The notes under the pieces were generated by a model, which saw only the letters and a program-made list of their open reading frames with translations, had not been told where the DNA came from and searched no databases. Below, one piece after another: positions 53,146-63,900 of a DNA stretch of 64,000 nt. A program made the position numbers and the translations under genes. Source of the DNA: Thermosynechococcaceae cyanobacterium Okahandja (GTDB lineage Bacteria; Cyanobacteriota; Cyanobacteriia; Thermosynechococcales; Thermosynechococcaceae); contig CP136945.1 in the NCBI GenBank assembly GCA_041530395.1, forward strand, positions 2,666,001-2,730,000, in the 5' to 3' direction. The stretch's first letter is position 1. Each line of letters opens with the position of its first letter.

Positions 53146-53332
53146 TGAGTTCCTCCAAAGTTGGAATTGTAAAACAAGGGGCTTGATAATGTGGCATCTG
53201 CCATCGGAATGCTACGGTGCGCACTCACCCCCCAGTGGAGGTGAACGGCAGGACGACCCCTAGGGCTGACGTAACCTTCCGCAAACATTCTCAGGCATAG
53301 CGGGGACATGTCTCACACCATCGCAATCCTTT

Positions 53333-53349
53333 TTAACATTCTTAACATT
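53333..53349 (-). promoter_or_regulatory. Direct repeat upstream of apcA
   Basis: TTAACATT occurs twice (53333-53340 and 53342-53349) at a nine-base period, about 190 bases upstream of the apcA ATG, in an AT-rich patch. It resembles, but does not match, the HLR1 element (two TTACAWW units at ten-base period) bound by RpaB at high-light genes. A role in light control of the apc operon is inference. Confidence 0.35.
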
Positions 53350-53377
53350 TTTTCAAACTCAAGGGGGTATCAGGTGC

Positions 53378-53695
53378 TCACTCGAGCCATTCAATGATGC
53401 GGCTGCCCAGTTCAAGGGGGATGTTCACGGCTTTGCCGAGGCGGGGCTTTTCGCGGGTGGTTTCGATATGGGCGCACACTTGGGCGGCGCAGCCCCAGTC
53501 GTTGAGGTGTTGGGCGATCGCCGTTAAATGGGCAGCATAATCGTCGGGGCTATCGGGGTAGGAGGCTTGTTCGAGGTAGCGCCACATGACTTGCAGAAAA
53601 ATGCGATCGCCCACGCGGCGGAACTGTAGATCAAACGATCGCCCCCATTTGCGTAACAGAAGAGCGTGAAGTGCTTCACCGGTGAGGGGAGTCAT
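53378..53695 (-). CDS. DUF3067 family protein
   Basis: A 105-residue protein matching the cyanobacterial/plant DUF3067 family: LTGEALHALLLRKWGRSFDLQFRRVGDRIFLQVMWRYLEQASYP near the N-terminus and REKPRLGKAVNIPLELG near the end. Small, soluble, function unknown; plant homologues are plastid-targeted. It is divergent from petC (127 bases between starts) and upstream of the apc operon on the same strand, 232 bases from apcA. The conservation beside photosynthesis genes suggests a link to them, which is inference. Confidence 0.85.
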   Translation of the reverse strand: MTPLTGEALHALLLRKWGRSFDLQFRRVGDRIFLQVMWRYLEQASYPDSPDDYAAHLTAIAQHLNDWGCAAQVCAHIETTREKPRLGKAVNIPLELGSRIIEWLE

Positions 53696-53822
53696 AGTCA
53701 GCCGCCAAAACTCTAGAGGGGGACTCGTTGCGAAAATTAGTCGGCAGAAGTGTGATAATAGTTAACAAACGTAATTATTTTACGGCTGTCTGTTTCGATT
53801 CCTTAGTAAATAAGCGTAAACC

Positions 53823-54365
53823 ATGGCTCAAGTTTCTGGAATGTCTGATGTGCCCGATATGGGGCGGCGACAGTTTATGAACCTCCTGACCTTTGGTACC
53901 ATCACCGGTACGGCGTTAGGGGCGTTGTATCCGGTTGTGAAGTACTTCATTCCGCCCTCGAGTGGCGGCACAGGGGGTGGTGTTGTCGCCAAGGATGCCT
54001 TGGGCAACGATATTAAGGTTTCCGACTATCTGAGTAAACACCTGCCGGGCGATCGCTCCCTCGCCCAAGGGATTAAAGGGGATCCCACCTACGTGATTGT
54101 GACCGAGGATCACCAGATTGCCAACTACGGCCTGAACGCGGTGTGTACTCACCTCGGTTGCGTGGTGCCGTGGAACGTCAGTGAAAATAAATTCATTTGC
54201 CCCTGCCATGGTTCCCAGTACGACAACACCGGAAAAGTGGTGCGCGGTCCGGCTCCCCTGTCGTTGGCGTTGGTGAATACCAGCGTCACCGACGACGATA
54301 AACTGGTCTTCTCAACGTGGACGGACACGGACTTTCGCACCGGCAAAGAACCGTGGTGGACTTAA
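53823..54365 (+). CDS. petC: Cytochrome b6f Rieske iron-sulfur protein
   Basis: A 180-residue protein. The N-terminus has a twin-Arg motif (RRQFMNLL, R15-R16) and one membrane helix (about 19-44), then a Gly-rich hinge ([11 protein letters not shown]). The lumenal domain has the Rieske ligands Cys108 and His110 (CTHLGC with Cys113) and Cys126, His129 (CPCHG with Cys128). It accepts electrons from plastoquinol and passes them to cytochrome f. Followed after 17 bases by petA, as in all cyanobacteria. Confidence 0.98.
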   Translation: MAQVSGMSDVPDMGRRQFMNLLTFGTITGTALGALYPVVKYFIPPSSGGTGGGVVAKDALGNDIKVSDYLSKHLPGDRSLAQGIKGDPTYVIVTEDHQIANYGLNAVCTHLGCVVPWNVSENKFICPCHGSQYDNTGKVVRGPAPLSLALVNTSVTDDDKLVFSTWTDTDFRTGKEPWWT

Positions 54366-54382
54366 AACGCAAAGGGAGTGGT

Positions 54383-55318
54383 ATGAAACATTTCTTGAAG
54401 TCTTGGACGCTGGCGATCGCCCTTGCGGCCAGTGTATTGTTGTGGGCACCCCATGCTCAGGCCTACCCGTTCTATGCGCAGCAGGGGTATGACAGCCCCC
54501 GCGAAGCCACCGGTCGGATTGTATGCGCCAACTGCCACCTCGCGGCCAAGCCCATCAGCGTGGAAGTCCCCCAGGCGGTAACCCCGGATTCTGTCTTTGA
54601 AGCGGTGGTAAAAATTCCCTACGATACCAGCGTGCAGCAGGTTCTAGGGGATGGCTCCAAAGGGGGCTTAAACGTTGGCGCGGTGTTAATGCTGCCCGAA
54701 GGCTTTACGATTGCACCGCCGGATCGGGTTCCTGAAGAGTTGCAAGCCAAAACCAGCGGTGTCTTCTATCAGCCCTACAGCGACGATAAGCAGAACATTG
54801 TCCTAGTGGGGCCGCTACCGGGTGAGCAGTACCAAGAAATTGTCTTTCCGGTGCTTGCCCCCAACCCCGCCAACAACAAATCGATTCACTTTGGCAAGTA
54901 CTCGGTACACGCTGGCGGCAACCGCGGTCGCGGCCAAGTGTATCCCACCGGTGAAAAAAGCAATAACAACGTCTTTACCGCCCCCATTGCCGGCACTATT
55001 ACCAGCCTGACCGCCAATGAGGATGGCAGCACGGCGGTGGTGATTACGGCGGACACTGGTGAAACGGCCACCGAAGTTGTACCCGCAGGTCCTGAGCTAA
55101 TTGTGGCGGAAGGGCAAGTTGTGGCAGCCGGGGAGGCCCTCACCACCAACCCCAACGTGGGGGGCTTTGGCCAAAAAGATACCGAAATTGTTCTGCAAGA
55201 CCCGAACCGCATTAAGTGGTTACTGGTGTTCTTTGCCGCCATTACCCTTTCGCAAATCCTGTTGGTGCTGAAGAAGAAACAGGTGGAAAAAGTACAGGCG
55301 GCAGAAATGAACTTCTAG
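54383..55318 (+). CDS. petA: Cytochrome f
   Basis: A 311-residue precursor. The signal peptide ends AQA before Tyr28 (YPFYAQQGY), and that Tyr's amino group is the expected axial heme ligand. The heme site is CANCH (Cys48, Cys51, His52). A lumenal beta domain and a small domain follow, then a C-terminal membrane helix ([18 protein letters not shown]) and a short basic tail. AAAGGGAG is the ribosome site. Operon with petC; mnmE begins 21 bases after its stop, so readthrough into that gene is likely. Confidence 0.98.
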   Translation: MKHFLKSWTLAIALAASVLLWAPHAQAYPFYAQQGYDSPREATGRIVCANCHLAAKPISVEVPQAVTPDSVFEAVVKIPYDTSVQQVLGDGSKGGLNVGAVLMLPEGFTIAPPDRVPEELQAKTSGVFYQPYSDDKQNIVLVGPLPGEQYQEIVFPVLAPNPANNKSIHFGKYSVHAGGNRGRGQVYPTGEKSNNNVFTAPIAGTITSLTANEDGSTAVVITADTGETATEVVPAGPELIVAEGQVVAAGEALTTNPNVGGFGQKDTEIVLQDPNRIKWLLVFFAAITLSQILLVLKKKQVEKVQAAEMNF

Positions 55319-55339
55319 GAGTCTGATTGCACCCTTTTT

Positions 55340-56749
55340 GTGCTGTCTCTTCATGACACTATTGCGGCGATCGCCACGGCCATTGTGCCCCAGCAGGGAA
55401 GTATCGGCATTGTCCGTCTCTCGGGAGCCAAGGCGGTTGCGATCGCTCAGTCCTTATTTGTGGCCGCGGGCAAACAACCGTGGGAGTCCCATCGCATTCT
55501 CTACGGCCATGTCCGTGACCCCATCACCCAAGAACGAGTGGACGAAGCCCTGCTGCTGTTAATGCGAGCGCCGCGTTCCTACACCCGCGAAGATGTGGTG
55601 GAGTTCCACTGCCATGGTGGCCTGATTCCGGTACAGCGGGTTTTGCAGCTTTGCATTGGGGCAGGGGCACGCTTGGCCGAGCCGGGTGAGTTTACCCTGA
55701 GAGCCTTCCTCAACGGTCGCCTTGACCTCACCCAAGCGGAAAGTGTGGCGGAACTGGTGGCGGCTCAGTCCACAGCAGCGGCTCAGGTTGCCCTAGCGGG
55801 CTTAGAAGGCAAGCTGGCGCGTCCCCTCAAACACATTCGCCAAACCTGTCTCTCCCTTTTAGCGGAGATTGAAGCCCGCCTTGACTTTGCCGATGAGCTA
55901 CCCCCCTTGGATGCAGGGGCGATCGCCGACCAAATTCGCGGCCTCCAAACCCAAGTCAGCCAGTTTTTGGCCACCGCAGAGCGGGGGCAGCTTCTGCGCA
56001 CGGGGTTAAAAGTGGCCATTGTTGGCCGCCCTAATGTTGGTAAATCCAGCCTGCTGAATGCTTGGAGTCGCTGCGATCGCGCCATTGTCACCGACCTGCC
56101 GGGGACGACCCGCGATATTATTGAGTCGCAACTGGTGGTGGGGGGCATTCCGGTGCAGGTACTGGATACAGCGGGGATTCGCGACACCGAAAACATCGTC
56201 GAGCAAATTGGGGTGGCGCGATCGCGCCAAGCGGCCCTCAGCGCTGACCTTATCCTGTTTGTGATGGATGCTAGCCAAGGCTGGACCGCCGCCGATCAAG
56301 CGATTTACGATCAGTTGGCTCTGTCAGAGCGCCGTCAACAGGCTCCCAACGCCATCCTGGTGGTGGCCAATAAAGAGGATTTGCTTCCCGCCCCCATCGA
56401 GACGGCTGACCTCCACCTACCCATGGCTCCCATTCCCACCGTTGTTCTCTCCGCCTTAACCCAAAAGGGCATTCAGCAGCTAGAGACTGCCATCCTTGAG
56501 TTAGTGCAGTGCCATGGCCTGAGTGCCGCCAACCTAGAATTTGCCCTCAACCAACGCCAAGCGGCACTGTTGCAGCAGGTACACCACGCCCTGAGCCACG
56601 TCCTAGAAGCCATCGAGGCACAACTGCCCCTTGATTTTTGGACCATTGATCTGCATACCGCTGCCCGAGCACTGGGCACCCTCACAGGCGAAGATGTCAC
56701 AGAATCCGTGTTAGAACAAATTTTTAGCCGTTTTTGCATTGGAAAATAA
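55340..56749 (+). CDS. mnmE: tRNA modification GTPase MnmE
   Basis: A 469-residue protein from a GTG start. The N-terminal tetrahydrofolate-binding domain begins [24 protein letters not shown]. The inserted G domain has [14 protein letters not shown] (G1), LPGTTRD (G2), DTAGIRDT (G3) and NKEDL (G4). The usual C-terminal Cys occurs in FSRFCIGK. With MnmG it modifies the wobble uridine of certain tRNAs. Close after petA; the ABC exporter gene follows with a five-base gap (ATG 56754). Confidence 0.97.
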   Translation: MLSLHDTIAAIATAIVPQQGSIGIVRLSGAKAVAIAQSLFVAAGKQPWESHRILYGHVRDPITQERVDEALLLLMRAPRSYTREDVVEFHCHGGLIPVQRVLQLCIGAGARLAEPGEFTLRAFLNGRLDLTQAESVAELVAAQSTAAAQVALAGLEGKLARPLKHIRQTCLSLLAEIEARLDFADELPPLDAGAIADQIRGLQTQVSQFLATAERGQLLRTGLKVAIVGRPNVGKSSLLNAWSRCDRAIVTDLPGTTRDIIESQLVVGGIPVQVLDTAGIRDTENIVEQIGVARSRQAALSADLILFVMDASQGWTAADQAIYDQLALSERRQQAPNAILVVANKEDLLPAPIETADLHLPMAPIPTVVLSALTQKGIQQLETAILELVQCHGLSAANLEFALNQRQAALLQQVHHALSHVLEAIEAQLPLDFWTIDLHTAARALGTLTGEDVTESVLEQIFSRFCIGK

Positions 56750-56753
56750 CCCC

Positions 56754-58484
56754 ATGCTCTGGAATGCCAGCTACCGCCCGTTGTTTCCCTACATCCTCCC
56801 CCATCGGCAACGGTTGGCAGTGGCCTTCCTCTGTACCGTGGGCTATGTTTCCACCATGCCGGCGATCGCCTACCTGATTGGCCAAGCCGCGAAGCTGATT
56901 GGCGCAGGGGATCTGCGCGGACTTATTCAGTGGTGTGCGGCCTCCTCATTGTTGTTTGTGGGGCGTAGCCTCTGCCAGTTTGGCCAAGATGTCCTCATGG
57001 CGGATATTTCCCTGCGGATTGTCTATGACATTCGGGTGCGCCTTTACCGCCACCTGCATCGCCTAGGGGTGGACTACTTTGAAACCGCTGCCACGGGCGA
57101 CCTTACCTATCGGCTCACCGAAGATGTGGATCGCATTGGTGAGGTCATTAACCGCAGCTTTCATCGGCTGCTGCCCTCCGCCTTGACCACCATTGCCGTC
57201 ATTGGCTACATGTTTTTCCTCAACTGGCAACTGACGTTGGGCACAATGATCATTGCGCCGCTGATGACCTTCCTGATTGGTTGGTTTGGCAATCGCCTGA
57301 TGCGGCAGTCGCGCCTGAGTCAAGATCGCATTGCCAGTTTGGCCTCCCACCTAACCGAGGTGTTTTCCGGTATTCGTCTCATTAAAGCCTTTGCCGCCGA
57401 AGACTACGCCGTAGAACAGTTTCAACAGCAGGCGGACAACAACCGGCGTGCCCGCTACCGCGCCGATCGCATCAAAGCCATGCAGTATCCCGTTATTGGC
57501 TTTTTAGAAGCCCTGAGCATCATGCTGCTGTTTATTCTTGGGGCATGGCAAATTAACGCCGGACATCTCACCGGCCCCGAGTTCCTCAGTTTTGTGGCAG
57601 CAGTGGCTCTGCTGATGGAGCCGATCAATATGGTTTCCACCGACTACAACGAACTCAAGGTAGCCCAAGCATCCGTGGATCGCAGTTTTGGCCTGTTGGC
57701 GATCGCCCCCAGCATCCAAGAAGCCGTTGATGCCCAGCCCCTGCCCCCCATTTCCGGCAAGGTCGAGTACCGCGATGTCAGCTTTGCCTACAAACCTGAA
57801 CAGCCCGTTCTGCGGCACTTTAACCTTATTGCCTTACCCGGCGAGGTCATTGCCTTGGTCGGGCACTCCGGCGCTGGCAAATCTACAATTGTCAACCTGT
57901 TACCCCGCTTTTACGATCCGCAAGCGGGTGCCGTGCTGGTGGATGGCATTGATGTTAAAACCGTCACGCTGAGCAGTTTGCGGCAGCAAATTGGCATTGT
58001 GCCCCAAGAAACCATTCTGTTTTCGGGAACCATTGCCCAAAATATTGCCTTTGGGCATCACCAAACCGATACCGACCTATTAATTGAGGCGGCTAAAATT
58101 GCCAATGCCCATGAGTTTATTTCAAAGCTGCCCGATGGCTACCACACGTGGGTTGGGGAGCGCGGCATCAACTTGTCGGGGGGGCAGCGACAGCGCTTGG
58201 CGATCGCCCGTGCCGTTTATGCGGATCCGCGCATCTTAATTTTGGACGAAGCCACCTCTGCCCTTGACTCCGAATCCGAAGCCCTAGTCCAAGAAGCGCT
58301 TGAGCGGGCCATGAAAGGGCGCACCGTCTTTATTATTGCCCACCGCCTTGCCACCGTCCGCCGCGCCGATCGCATCCTTGTGATTGAGCAGGGGCGCGTC
58401 ATTGAATCGGGCAGCCACCACGAACTGATGGCCATCCCCTCCCGGTACGCCCAGTTTTATGCTCAGCAGTATTTTCACGAATAA
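56754..58484 (+). CDS. ABC exporter (half-transporter, MsbA-like)
   Basis: A 576-residue protein from the ATG at 56754; a TTG at 56739 is possible. The N-terminal six-helix membrane domain includes ETAATGDLTYRLTEDVDRI and RLIKAFAAEDYAVEQF. The ATPase part has Walker A GHSGAGKST, Q-loop, signature LSGGQRQRLAIARAV, Walker B ILILDEATSALD and the H-loop IIAHRLAT. It probably dimerises to export a lipid, a peptide or a drug. Substrate unknown. It lies behind mnmE in what looks like one transcript with petC-petA. Confidence 0.92.
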   Translation: MLWNASYRPLFPYILPHRQRLAVAFLCTVGYVSTMPAIAYLIGQAAKLIGAGDLRGLIQWCAASSLLFVGRSLCQFGQDVLMADISLRIVYDIRVRLYRHLHRLGVDYFETAATGDLTYRLTEDVDRIGEVINRSFHRLLPSALTTIAVIGYMFFLNWQLTLGTMIIAPLMTFLIGWFGNRLMRQSRLSQDRIASLASHLTEVFSGIRLIKAFAAEDYAVEQFQQQADNNRRARYRADRIKAMQYPVIGFLEALSIMLLFILGAWQINAGHLTGPEFLSFVAAVALLMEPINMVSTDYNELKVAQASVDRSFGLLAIAPSIQEAVDAQPLPPISGKVEYRDVSFAYKPEQPVLRHFNLIALPGEVIALVGHSGAGKSTIVNLLPRFYDPQAGAVLVDGIDVKTVTLSSLRQQIGIVPQETILFSGTIAQNIAFGHHQTDTDLLIEAAKIANAHEFISKLPDGYHTWVGERGINLSGGQRQRLAIARAVYADPRILILDEATSALDSESEALVQEALERAMKGRTVFIIAHRLATVRRADRILVIEQGRVIESGSHHELMAIPSRYAQFYAQQYFHE

Positions 58485-58606
58485 TTCAGGCAGCAATTCA
58501 GGACGCAGGGGCAACACCATAAGACAACAGCACTCCCCTTGGGTTCGGTTAACCCGCTGCAACTTTCTAAACAAAACGTACTACAATCTTGCCATTACGA
58601 TTTTGA

Positions 58607-58622
58607 GTAACAACACTGTTAC
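58607..58622. promoter_or_regulatory. Perfect palindrome overlapping a -10 upstream of mreB
   Basis: GTAACA, four bases, TGTTAC is a perfect inverted repeat; its right arm overlaps TACAAT (58620-58625), a -10-like hexamer 31 bases before the mreB GTG. This is the position of a repressor operator. The spacing (GTA-N10-TAC) differs from the NtcA consensus (GTA-N8-TAC). Confidence 0.45.
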
Positions 58623-58655
58623 AATTAGCGCGTTCAACAGAAGGGGTGCACCATT

Positions 58656-59696
58656 GTGGGACTATTTAGTCGGCTATCGCGGGATATTGGCATTGATCTA
58701 GGGACAGCGAATACGCTGGTTTATGTCTCGGGTCGTGGCGTGGTCTTAGAAGAGCCATCGGTGGTGGCCATTGACCAAAACAGTAAGCAAGCCTTAGCGG
58801 TGGGTGCCGAAGCAAAACGGATGCTAGGGCGCACCCCCGGCAATGTGGTGGCAGTACGCCCGTTGCGGGATGGGGTCATCGCCGACTTTGAACGCGCCGA
58901 GCTTATGCTCAAACACTTTATGCGCCAAGTTCACGGCGGCAAGAACCTCTTTGCGCCGCGGGTGGTCATTGGCATTCCCAGTGGTGTCACCGGTGTTGAG
59001 CGGCGTGCCATTGAAGATGCCGCCCGGGGAGCCGGTGCCCGCGAAGTTTACCTGATTGATGAACCCGTGGCGGCGGCCTTTGGCGCAGGCTTGCCCGTTG
59101 AGGAACCCACCGGCAACATGATTGTGGATATTGGCGGCGGTACCACTGAAGTGGCGGTTCTCAGCTTACAGGGCACGGTACTGAGCGAATCGGTGCGTGT
59201 GGCTGGGGATGAAATTTCCGACTCCATTGTCCAGTACCTAAAAAAAGTGCACAACCTCATCATTGGTGAGCGCACTGCCGAAGAGATTAAAATTCGCATT
59301 GGCTCTGCCTACCCCAACGACAGTTACGACTCCGAATCGATGGAAGTGCGTGGCCTACACCAACTCTCGGGACTGCCCCGCACCGTGGTGGTCAAATCCG
59401 AAGAAATCCGCGAAAGCATGGCAGAGCCATTACTGGTCATTATTGAAGCCATTAAGCGCACCCTTGAGCGCACGCCGCCAGAGCTGGCCGCCGATATTGT
59501 GGATCGGGGCATTATGCTGGCCGGTGGTGGTGCCCTGCTGCGGGGACTCGATACCCTCATCAGCCACGAAACGGGCATTGTGGTGCACGTTGCTGCGGAT
59601 CCCCTGCGTTGTGTGGTTATGGGCACAGGTCGCGTCCTCGAAAACTTTAAGGACCTCGAGCGCGTTTTTGCCACTCAACCCGCCATTATTGGTTAA
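58656..59696 (+). CDS. mreB: Rod shape-determining protein MreB
   Basis: A 346-residue actin homologue from a GTG start. Actin-fold motifs are visible: DIGIDLGTANTLVYVSGRGVV, the phosphate-2 block MIVDIGGGTTEVAVLSL and the adenosine block MLAGGGALLRGL. It forms membrane-bound filaments that guide cell-wall synthesis. First gene of mreB-mreC-mreD, with mreC starting 14 bases after its stop. A palindrome covers its likely promoter. Confidence 0.97.
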   Translation: MGLFSRLSRDIGIDLGTANTLVYVSGRGVVLEEPSVVAIDQNSKQALAVGAEAKRMLGRTPGNVVAVRPLRDGVIADFERAELMLKHFMRQVHGGKNLFAPRVVIGIPSGVTGVERRAIEDAARGAGAREVYLIDEPVAAAFGAGLPVEEPTGNMIVDIGGGTTEVAVLSLQGTVLSESVRVAGDEISDSIVQYLKKVHNLIIGERTAEEIKIRIGSAYPNDSYDSESMEVRGLHQLSGLPRTVVVKSEEIRESMAEPLLVIIEAIKRTLERTPPELAADIVDRGIMLAGGGALLRGLDTLISHETGIVVHVAADPLRCVVMGTGRVLENFKDLERVFATQPAIIG

Positions 59697-59710
59697 GGAT
59701 TGAGGTGATC

Positions 59711-60475
59711 ATGGCGGTGTTGTTGCGCTGGTGGGGGCGATACGCAGGCGGACTGTTATTGACGCTGCTGGTGTTGGGGGGCGCATGGATTCTGCGGGAA
59801 ACCAACGGAGCTGCCATTCGTGAAGTTTACCGCCTGCTCAATTTACCGTTTCAGCAGGGAATAGAAGAGCAACAGTCCCTCATTCAAGCCCGCACTTGGC
59901 AGTTAGAGCAGCAATTGGCAGAAGTGCAGGCAGAAAATGAGCGGCTGCGCCAGCTTTTAAGTGTGCCGATGCTCCCCAACCTCAAGGGTCGAATTGTGCC
60001 GGTCATTGGCCGCAGTTCCGATCAGTGGTGGCGATCGCTCCTGTTGGGGGAGGGCAGCCGTCAGGGACTAAGTATTGGCGATGTGGTGATCGGCAATGGC
60101 GGGCTAGTGGGTCGCATTACCAGTATTACCCCCAATACCAGCCGTGTGATGTTACTCACGGATCCGGCCAGTCGCATTGGGGTGGTGGTGGGGCGCACCC
60201 GCCAGATGGGTATTCTGCGCGGCCAACTGAATCAGCAGGTGATTGTGGAATTTTTAGAGAAGGATCCCAAGGTGCAGCCCAAGGATACCCTCTATACCTC
60301 CGCCCTGAGTAGCTTGTTTCCGGCGGGTATTCCGGTGGGGGAAGTGCAGTCAGTGGAGCTAGACGATCCCACCCGTCCCCACGCCACGGTCATTTTAGGT
60401 GCGCCACTGGATCGGTTGGAATGGGTCAGTGTGATTCCCTATGCTGAATCGACAAAAGTTGTGGCACCGCAGTAG
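59711..60475 (+). CDS. mreC: Rod shape-determining protein MreC
   Basis: About 254 residues from the ATG at 59711 (a GTG at 59705 is open). One N-terminal membrane helix (GGLLLTLLVLGGAWIL), a coiled coil (about 55-90), and a periplasmic double beta-barrel with LLLGEGSRQGLSIGDVVI and GLVGRITSITPNTSRVMLLTDP. It links the MreB filament to the periplasmic wall enzymes. It overlaps mreD by 35 bases, so translation of the two is coupled. Confidence 0.94.
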   Translation: MAVLLRWWGRYAGGLLLTLLVLGGAWILRETNGAAIREVYRLLNLPFQQGIEEQQSLIQARTWQLEQQLAEVQAENERLRQLLSVPMLPNLKGRIVPVIGRSSDQWWRSLLLGEGSRQGLSIGDVVIGNGGLVGRITSITPNTSRVMLLTDPASRIGVVVGRTRQMGILRGQLNQQVIVEFLEKDPKVQPKDTLYTSALSSLFPAGIPVGEVQSVELDDPTRPHATVILGAPLDRLEWVSVIPYAESTKVVAPQ

Positions 60476-60968
60476 CCTGAACTGGCTGGTAATTGCCGGG
60501 TCGGTGGCGGTGTGCGCCCTGCTGAGCTTGGTTCACCTGCCGTTCCTAAAGCTGCTGGTACCGGACTGGTTTTTAATTTGGGTCGTGGTCTGGAGTGTTA
60601 AGCGCACGTTTTGGCAGGGGGTCATGGCCGGGGTTGCCCTTGGCTGGATTCAAGATGGGCTGACGCACCCCCACCCGAGTCATGCGGTTGCCTTGGCCCT
60701 AGTGGGTGGGCTGACGGCACTGATGCAGAAACAGCGGTTTGTTTCGGAAGATTTTATTTCTGTTGCCCTGATTACCTTTGCCATGGCAATGATTAACCAG
60801 ACGGTGATTGCGCTGCAAATGAGTTTTAGCACCGACTTGCCCCTACAGGAGATTTGGCACCACCATCGCCAAGTCACGCTGAGTTCGGCGATTATGAGTA
60901 GCCTGTGGGCGCCTTTGGTGTATGCCCCCCTAAACCGCTGGTGGTCGTGGCTGCAGGCAGAGGAGTAA
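60441..60968 (+). CDS. mreD: Rod shape-determining protein MreD
   Basis: A 175-residue integral membrane protein with about five hydrophobic segments (WLVIAGSVAVCALLSLVHL, WFLIWVVVWSV, GVMAGVALGWIQDGL, ISVALITFAMAMINQTVIAL and others). The first 35 bases lie inside mreC. Its position after mreC and membrane pattern identify it, since MreD proteins are poorly conserved in sequence. It ends two bases before the convergent smc gene. Confidence 0.9.
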   Translation: MLNRQKLWHRSSLNWLVIAGSVAVCALLSLVHLPFLKLLVPDWFLIWVVVWSVKRTFWQGVMAGVALGWIQDGLTHPHPSHAVALALVGGLTALMQKQRFVSEDFISVALITFAMAMINQTVIALQMSFSTDLPLQEIWHHHRQVTLSSAIMSSLWAPLVYAPLNRWWSWLQAEE

Positions 60969-60970
60969 CG

Positions 60971-63900
60971 CTAGTGGGATGCGCTCAGATCCAAGCCAAT
61001 CACTTGGGTGTGCTGGCCGCGGGCTTGGGTTACCCCAATGGTGCGCTGCGCGGCTTCAATCATCGGTCGCCGCAGGCTGACGACAATAAACTGGGCGGCT
61101 TGGCTTTGCTGCTGAATCATCTTGGCTAGGCGCTCAACGTTGGCACCATCCAAAAACATATCCACTTCGTCAAAGGCATAAAAGGGGGAGGGGCGGTAGC
61201 GTTGCAGGGCAAAGATAAAACTGAGGGCGGTGAGGGATTTTTCGCCCCCAGACATCGAGGCCAGCCGCTGTACCGGTTTGCCCTTGGGATGCGCGACGAG
61301 GTTTAAGCCGCCGGCAAAGGGATCCTCCGGTGTTTCGAGTTGCAGGTAGCCGTCGCCATCGGAGAGGGTGGCAAAAATCGTTTGAAAGTTGGCATTGACG
61401 GCATCAAAGGCTTCGCGGAAGGACTGATGGCGCAGGGTGGTAAAGTTCTCAATCCGCAGCAAAATTTCGGTGCGCTCGGCATCTAAAACCGCCAGTTTCT
61501 CTTGCAGTTCGTCAAGGCGTGCTTGGGTGGCCTCAAATTCGCTAATGGCCAACATGTTCACCGGCTCCATGGCGCGCAGGCGTTTCTCAAGGGTGTGGCA
61601 CTCCTGTTGAATGTCCGCAAGGGTGAGGTCAGCGGGCACGTCGGGCAGTGGCTCTGGCAGGTTGGGTTGTTCAAGGGTGGCCAGTTCTGTATATTGGCGC
61701 TGCAGCATGGCAAGGGTCTCTGCGGCTTTTTGATGTTGCCACTCCAGTTGTTGGTAGGTTTGCTGTAGCTGCCGTAGTTGATAGTCTTGGCGATCGCGAT
61801 CGCCTTTGAGGCTACCCAGTTGCGCTTCAAGGTGGCTGAGGGTCTGCTGGTGCGCCTGCGCTTGGGCTGTTAAATCTGCAAGGGTCTGATCAAGGCGCTG
61901 TTGCTGCGCTAGGGTGTCCTGCTGCCGTTGACGCAGGCGCTCAATCTCCGCCATGGTTTGGGCGTGCTGGCGCTCGAGTTGCTCTAGGTGCCGTTGATGC
62001 TGCCCCAAGGCCTGATCAAACTCTTGCAGAGCCGCCACCGCGGCAGCATGATCGGTTTCGCACGCTTGCAGTTGGCGTTGCAGGTGCTGCCAGTGTTGGT
62101 GACTGGGGTTGGCCTCGAGGGTGCTGAGGGCAAGTCGTTCTGCCGCCAAGTCCGCCTCCAATTCCGGTAGCCGTGTTTGCAGCGCGGTCAGTTCGGCTTG
62201 GCTGGCGTGCAATGCCTGCGCGACCTGTTGCTGCTGCTGTGCCAAGTCCTGCTGTTGGCGTTCAAGTTGTTGCTGTTGCTGTTGCAGTTGCTGCCAGTGG
62301 CGGTGGCGATCGCGCTGGGTTTGGCGGGCTTCCGCTAGGGCGGCGCTTAGCTCGCTGACGGCTGTTTGCTGCTGGTGACGCTCTTGCAACAGGCGGGTGA
62401 GTAGGCGCTCAATTTCACTGAGGCGATCGCGCAGGTGGCGCAGTTCCGCCGACTCGTGGGGTGGGGTACTCTGACCAAAGTGCAACGTTTGGGTGCGACT
62501 CTGAGTGCCTCCGGTCATGGCCCCCGAAGGCTCAAGGAGTTCCCCCTCTAGGGTGACCATCCGGTACTGACCCAAGTAGCGGCGGGCGGCCTCAAGGGTT
62601 TCAAAGACAACGGTACTGCCAAAAACGTAGGCAAAAATAGGGGCATACTCCGGCGCAAAGGTCACGAGGTTTAAGGCGTAGTCAAGGGCACCCCCTGCGG
62701 CTAGGGGGGGCAAGGGTTTGGGGCGCGCTATTTTATTTAGGGGTAAAAAGGTGGCCCGCCCCGCTCGCTCCCGCTTCAGGATGGCGATCGCGGCGGCGGC
62801 CACGCTATCATCAGCCACGACAATGTTGCCAAGGCGTGCCCCTGCGGCCACTTCTAGGGCCAGTTGGTACTCGGGGGCAACCTGTCCCAGTTGCGCCACC
62901 GTACCCAAAACGCCGGGCAACTCAGCCGTTAAGATGAGGCGTACGGCGTAGCTGCCTTGGGTTTCCTGCACGGCCTGTTGGCGGGCTTCCAGTTGATCCA
63001 GTTCCCGCTGTTTTTGGCGTTGCTCCCGCTCCAGCCGCTGGTAGGTTTCCTCACTCAGACTCAGGTGTTGCTGGGCGGCGGCCAGTTGCTGCGCAAGGGT
63101 CTGCACCTCCTGCTCACTGGTGGCCATTGCCGTGGCTGCTGTGGCAAGGGCAGTGGTTACCTCTTGCTGCTGGGCGCTCAGGGTGGTAGCCGCCTGCTCT
63201 AGCTCGCCGTGGCGACGGCTCAGTTGTTGCGATCGCTCTAGCAAGCGCGACAGTTCACTGCGACCCGGCTCTAACTCGTGAATCAATTGATCAATCCGTT
63301 GCCGCCGTTGCTGATGCTCCGCAAACCATGCTTGAGCCGCCGTACTCAGGGTCTGAGCTTCTTGGCGCAGTTGTTGCAGCGTTGCCTCGGCGGTGGTCAC
63401 AGCCTCCACAAGGGACTGCCGTTGCTGCTGTTGCTGCGCCACCTCTGTGACCAGTTGCTGCTGCTGGGTCTGCTGGACTTGCCGTTGGGCTTGTAGCGCC
63501 CGTACCTGCTCCCCCAAGGACTGGTGCTGCTGTTGTAAATCCGCCTGCTGCCGTTGGCATTCCCGCTGTTGGGCGTGCAGCGCCGCCAATTGCGCCTGTA
63601 GCTGTAGGTACTCTTGTTCGCCGAGGGCTTTCACCTGCTGGTTAAGCTCCTCAAGCTGGATGGTGGCGGCGGCAATTTGCTCTTGGCATTGCTCTAGTTG
63701 CTGTTGGCGCGCAAGCTGCTCCTGCTCTAACTGCTGCCGTTGCGCGACCAGTGCCGCCTTTTGTTGTTCGTGGGCTTGCCACTGCCGCACCAATAACCAC
63801 TGTTCCCGTTCCTGTAGCTGCTCCCGCAGCGCTTGGTATTTTTGAGCTTGGAGGCGATCGCGATCGAGGCGATCCCGCTGCTGAATCAGTTCATTTTCAA

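Noticed and set aside
58607-58622. NtcA site before mreB
   Set aside because: The spacing is GTA-N10-TAC, not GTA-N8-TAC, so it is only listed as a palindrome of unknown binder.
62100-63845. CTG/TTG-rich, cysteine-rich open frames and apparent microsatellite
   Set aside because: They are antisense to the glutamine-rich coiled coils of SMC; no true tandem repeat unit is present.
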